From the NCBI GenBank assembly GCA_021734725.1, contig JAIPIM010000218.1, positions 1-6,900 on the forward strand: a stretch of 6,900 bases of DNA, given 5' to 3'. Under the pieces are notes generated by a model. That model worked only from the letters and a program-made list of their open reading frames with translations. It did no database searches and was not told the DNA's origin. The first letter of the stretch is position 1, and each line of letters begins with the position of its first letter. Made by a program: the position numbers and the translations under genes. Below are positions 5,141 through 6,900 of the stretch, in pieces. Source of the DNA: Minisyncoccota bacterium (GTDB lineage: Bacteria; Verrucomicrobiota; Lentisphaeria; Oligosphaerales; MVZH01).

Positions 5141-6900
5141 ATGCAGCAGGCAAAACAGATGGGGCGGTTGCTTTCGGTCTTGTCTCTTCGTGCACGTCGG
5201 CATATTGGCATCGTGGCGGCTCTCATTACCGTTATACCGGTGATGGCTTTTTATGTATTGCTCCAAGTCGTGCCGGACGATATGGATGCGGCGATCTACA
5301 AGTTTATCGTGGCCGGCATGATACTGTCGATTGTCGGTCTGGGATATGTCCTTCTTCTGCGCTATCCAGCGAACATCAGCCGTTTGCGTCTTCACTTGGA
5401 ATCACTGGTCAGCGGCAAGGCGGCGGATCAGCTTCATCTACTCGAAGGTCTGGACGATTTTGCTGCCATTGAGCGGTCGCTCAACATGCTGGTTGAGCAG
5501 TTGACCTCGCAGAAACACCGGATGAAACGCGAGCTGGATGAGATTCGTCGGGCTGCAGGCGTTGCGAAAAATAGTTCGCCAAGTCCTCTGACGGAACCGA
5601 TTGCGTTGGGGTTTGCGGGTGCGGAGGGGGCAAGCGGAGGAAGCACTGCGCGCCTCATTTCGGCGGCCGTTGGGAAGGAACCCCTTACGCACATCCTGAA
5701 GTGCATGGTCGAGCCCATGGGAATGGCCGTCGCAGTTTTCGAAAAAGATGGATCACTGGCCGCCGGGCTTGCTCAGACAGAATGGTGCCGCCATCTGTCC
5801 TCCGTGAGGAGTTTGGACAGGACTCCTGCCTCGGATGTGGCCAGCGATCAACGGAGTGGAGCGATTTCACCTTGCTATCTCTCCTGGTGGGACGACGCCG
5901 CAAGTGTCGCCGTCGATAGCGGAGAGACTGTGGAGGTGGAGGCCCGATGCGGTGCCCGCTTATGTGCCGTTCCTGTTACGGTAGGTCAGGAAACAGTGGG
6001 TGCGTGCGTGACGACCTGCATGGCGCCGCCCCGTGATGATGAGGTGTTGCCCCAAGTTGCGAAGCAGTATGGAATAGCACTGTCAGAACTGAAGAAAAAA
6101 TCTCAAGCGTACAGGGTTCGGCCGCCCATTGTCGAGAAGCTTGCCCGGCAAAGACTCACGGAGGGGCGCGATCTGATCGGGCATATTATCGGATGTCACA
6201 AAGAAAGGTGTCTGATGGAAGAGGGGGGGCGGACAGCCGCCGTTGCGGATGAGACGCTGGACTCGGTGGTGGAAGAGCGATCCCGACGGTTGCGTCAGGA
6301 AAACGCGAAACTTCGCCAGGAAGTGGTGCAACGACAACGGTCGGAACAGGCCAAAGATGAGTTTGTAAACACGGCCTCGCATGAACTGCGTGCTCCTTTA
6401 TGCACCATGCAGGAGGGATTGGCGGTACTGCGTGAGAAGATCGCCGGCCCGTTAACGGATAAGCAGGAGCGCGTCTTGGGTATGGTTCAGAGCAGTATTG
6501 ACCGTCTGTTGCGGATGGTCAGCGATCTCCTGGATGTGTCCCGAATTGAAGCGGGCCGGATCGTATTGAACCGTACGAAAGTGAACGTGGTCGATACTGT
6601 GCAGCAGGTGGTCTCCGTACTGGATGCCGCGGCGAGATTGAAAGGACTGAACGTGAGCGTGGAAGCAGACAGAGATGAGGCTTGGGTCTACGCTGATGAA
6701 GACCGGCTGACGCAGGTGCTGATGAATCTGGGGAATAATGCTCTCAAATACACGGAGGAAGGGACCGTTACATTCACCATTACCGCTTCGCGGGAGGATG
6801 TCACCTGTTCGGTTGTGGATACGGGGATCGGGATTCGTTCTGAGGATCTTCCGCGCCTGTTCGACAAGTACTCGCAGTTCAGCACACATGCCAGGACAAG
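5141..6900 (+). CDS. Membrane sensor histidine kinase with PocR-like domain (3' end outside window)
   Basis: The frame is open from ATG 5141 to the window end (586 codons, no stop). In order: Arg-rich N-terminus; two membrane helices (about 22-43 and 56-73) with only a dozen residues between them; a HAMP-like region (about 74-122); a low-complexity linker (about 140-170); a PocR-like sensory domain (about 180-352); a coiled coil (about 373-408); HisKA with the H-box A-S-H-E-L-R-A-P-L and phosphoacceptor His414; and HATPase_c with N-box N-N-A-L-K-Y-T (Asn533), G1 box D-T-G-I-G-I (Asp560) and F-box L-F-D-K-Y (573-577). The G2 box lies beyond the edge. The PocR assignment rests on the pattern W-C-R-H-L-S-S, Cys245, R-C-G-A-R-L-C-A-V-P-V and V-G-Q-E-T-V-G-A, followed by a helical tail; a diverged GAF domain is the alternative. 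Nine cysteines fall between 188 and 357. It probably autophosphorylates and passes the phosphate to a regulator not in view. Confidence 0.93.
   Translation, partial: MQQAKQMGRLLSVLSLRARRHIGIVAALITVIPVMAFYVLLQVVPDDMDAAIYKFIVAGMILSIVGLGYVLLLRYPANISRLRLHLESLVSGKAADQLHLLEGLDDFAAIERSLNMLVEQLTSQKHRMKRELDEIRRAAGVAKNSSPSPLTEPIALGFAGAEGASGGSTARLISAAVGKEPLTHILKCMVEPMGMAVAVFEKDGSLAAGLAQTEWCRHLSSVRSLDRTPASDVASDQRSGAISPCYLSWWDDAASVAVDSGETVEVEARCGARLCAVPVTVGQETVGACVTTCMAPPRDDEVLPQVAKQYGIALSELKKKSQAYRVRPPIVEKLARQRLTEGRDLIGHIIGCHKERCLMEEGGRTAAVADETLDSVVEERSRRLRQENAKLRQEVVQRQRSEQAKDEFVNTASHELRAPLCTMQEGLAVLREKIAGPLTDKQERVLGMVQSSIDRLLRMVSDLLDVSRIEAGRIVLNRTKVNVVDTVQQVVSVLDAAARLKGLNVSVEADRDEAWVYADEDRLTQVLMNLGNNALKYTEEGTVTFTITASREDVTCSVVDTGIGIRSEDLPRLFDKYSQFSTHART

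Noticed and set aside
6452..6889. 145-codon open frame on the minus strand
   Set aside because: Lies opposite the HisKA and HATPase_c coding region of the kinase, and its translation has no independent support.

Overview
The window looks like an ordinary chromosomal segment from a Gram-negative-type bacterium of moderately high GC. I see no transposase, integrase, tRNA, rRNA, CRISPR array or phage gene. Codon use looks similar across the genes by eye. I cannot name the lineage. The combination of an adenosine kinase/SAH hydrolase pair, a NikR regulator, a split Na+/phosphate transporter-PhoU pair and a multidomain histidine kinase would suit an anaerobic or metal-rich lifestyle (deltaproteobacterial or PVC-like groups, for example), but this is only an inference.

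Layout, left to right. Bases 2-850 (+) hold the 3' part of a PfkB-family kinase, probably adenosine kinase, cut by the window edge. A 91-bp gap containing a nested stem-loop leads into ahcY (942-2354, +), a full-length S-adenosylhomocysteine hydrolase. nikR (2377-2793, +), a nickel-responsive ribbon-helix-helix regulator with all four high-affinity nickel ligands, follows 22 bp later. These three genes are probably co-transcribed. They meet a convergent two-gene operon on the minus strand: a NptA-type Na+/phosphate cotransporter (4779-3619) followed by a stand-alone PhoU-like protein (3591-2896). A 361-bp divergent intergenic region (4780-5140) carries candidate promoters in both directions, a 19-bp perfect palindrome and a leader hairpin. 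It leads into a membrane-anchored sensor histidine kinase (5141 to beyond 6900, +). That gene has no stop codon in the window, and it has a HAMP-like region and a cysteine-rich PocR-like sensor domain ahead of HisKA and HATPase_c.

How they work together. AhcY splits SAH, the inhibitory product of methylation, into homocysteine and adenosine. The reaction favours synthesis, so an adjacent adenosine kinase that converts adenosine to AMP would pull it forward. NikR responds to nickel, and no nickel transporter or nickel enzyme gene is visible, so its target is elsewhere or the link to the methyl cycle is indirect. The transporter-PhoU pair would handle sodium-driven phosphate movement. In several bacteria these two parts are fused in one polypeptide (YjbB-like), and here they are separate genes 27 bp apart. 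The histidine kinase probably senses a small molecule or metal/redox cue in the cytoplasm, because the loop between its two membrane helices is too short for a periplasmic sensor. Its response regulator is not in view.

I do not see a clear new biological system. The best leads are the uncharacterised leader structure before ahcY, the cysteine-rich PocR-like kinase, and the palindrome over that kinase's promoter.
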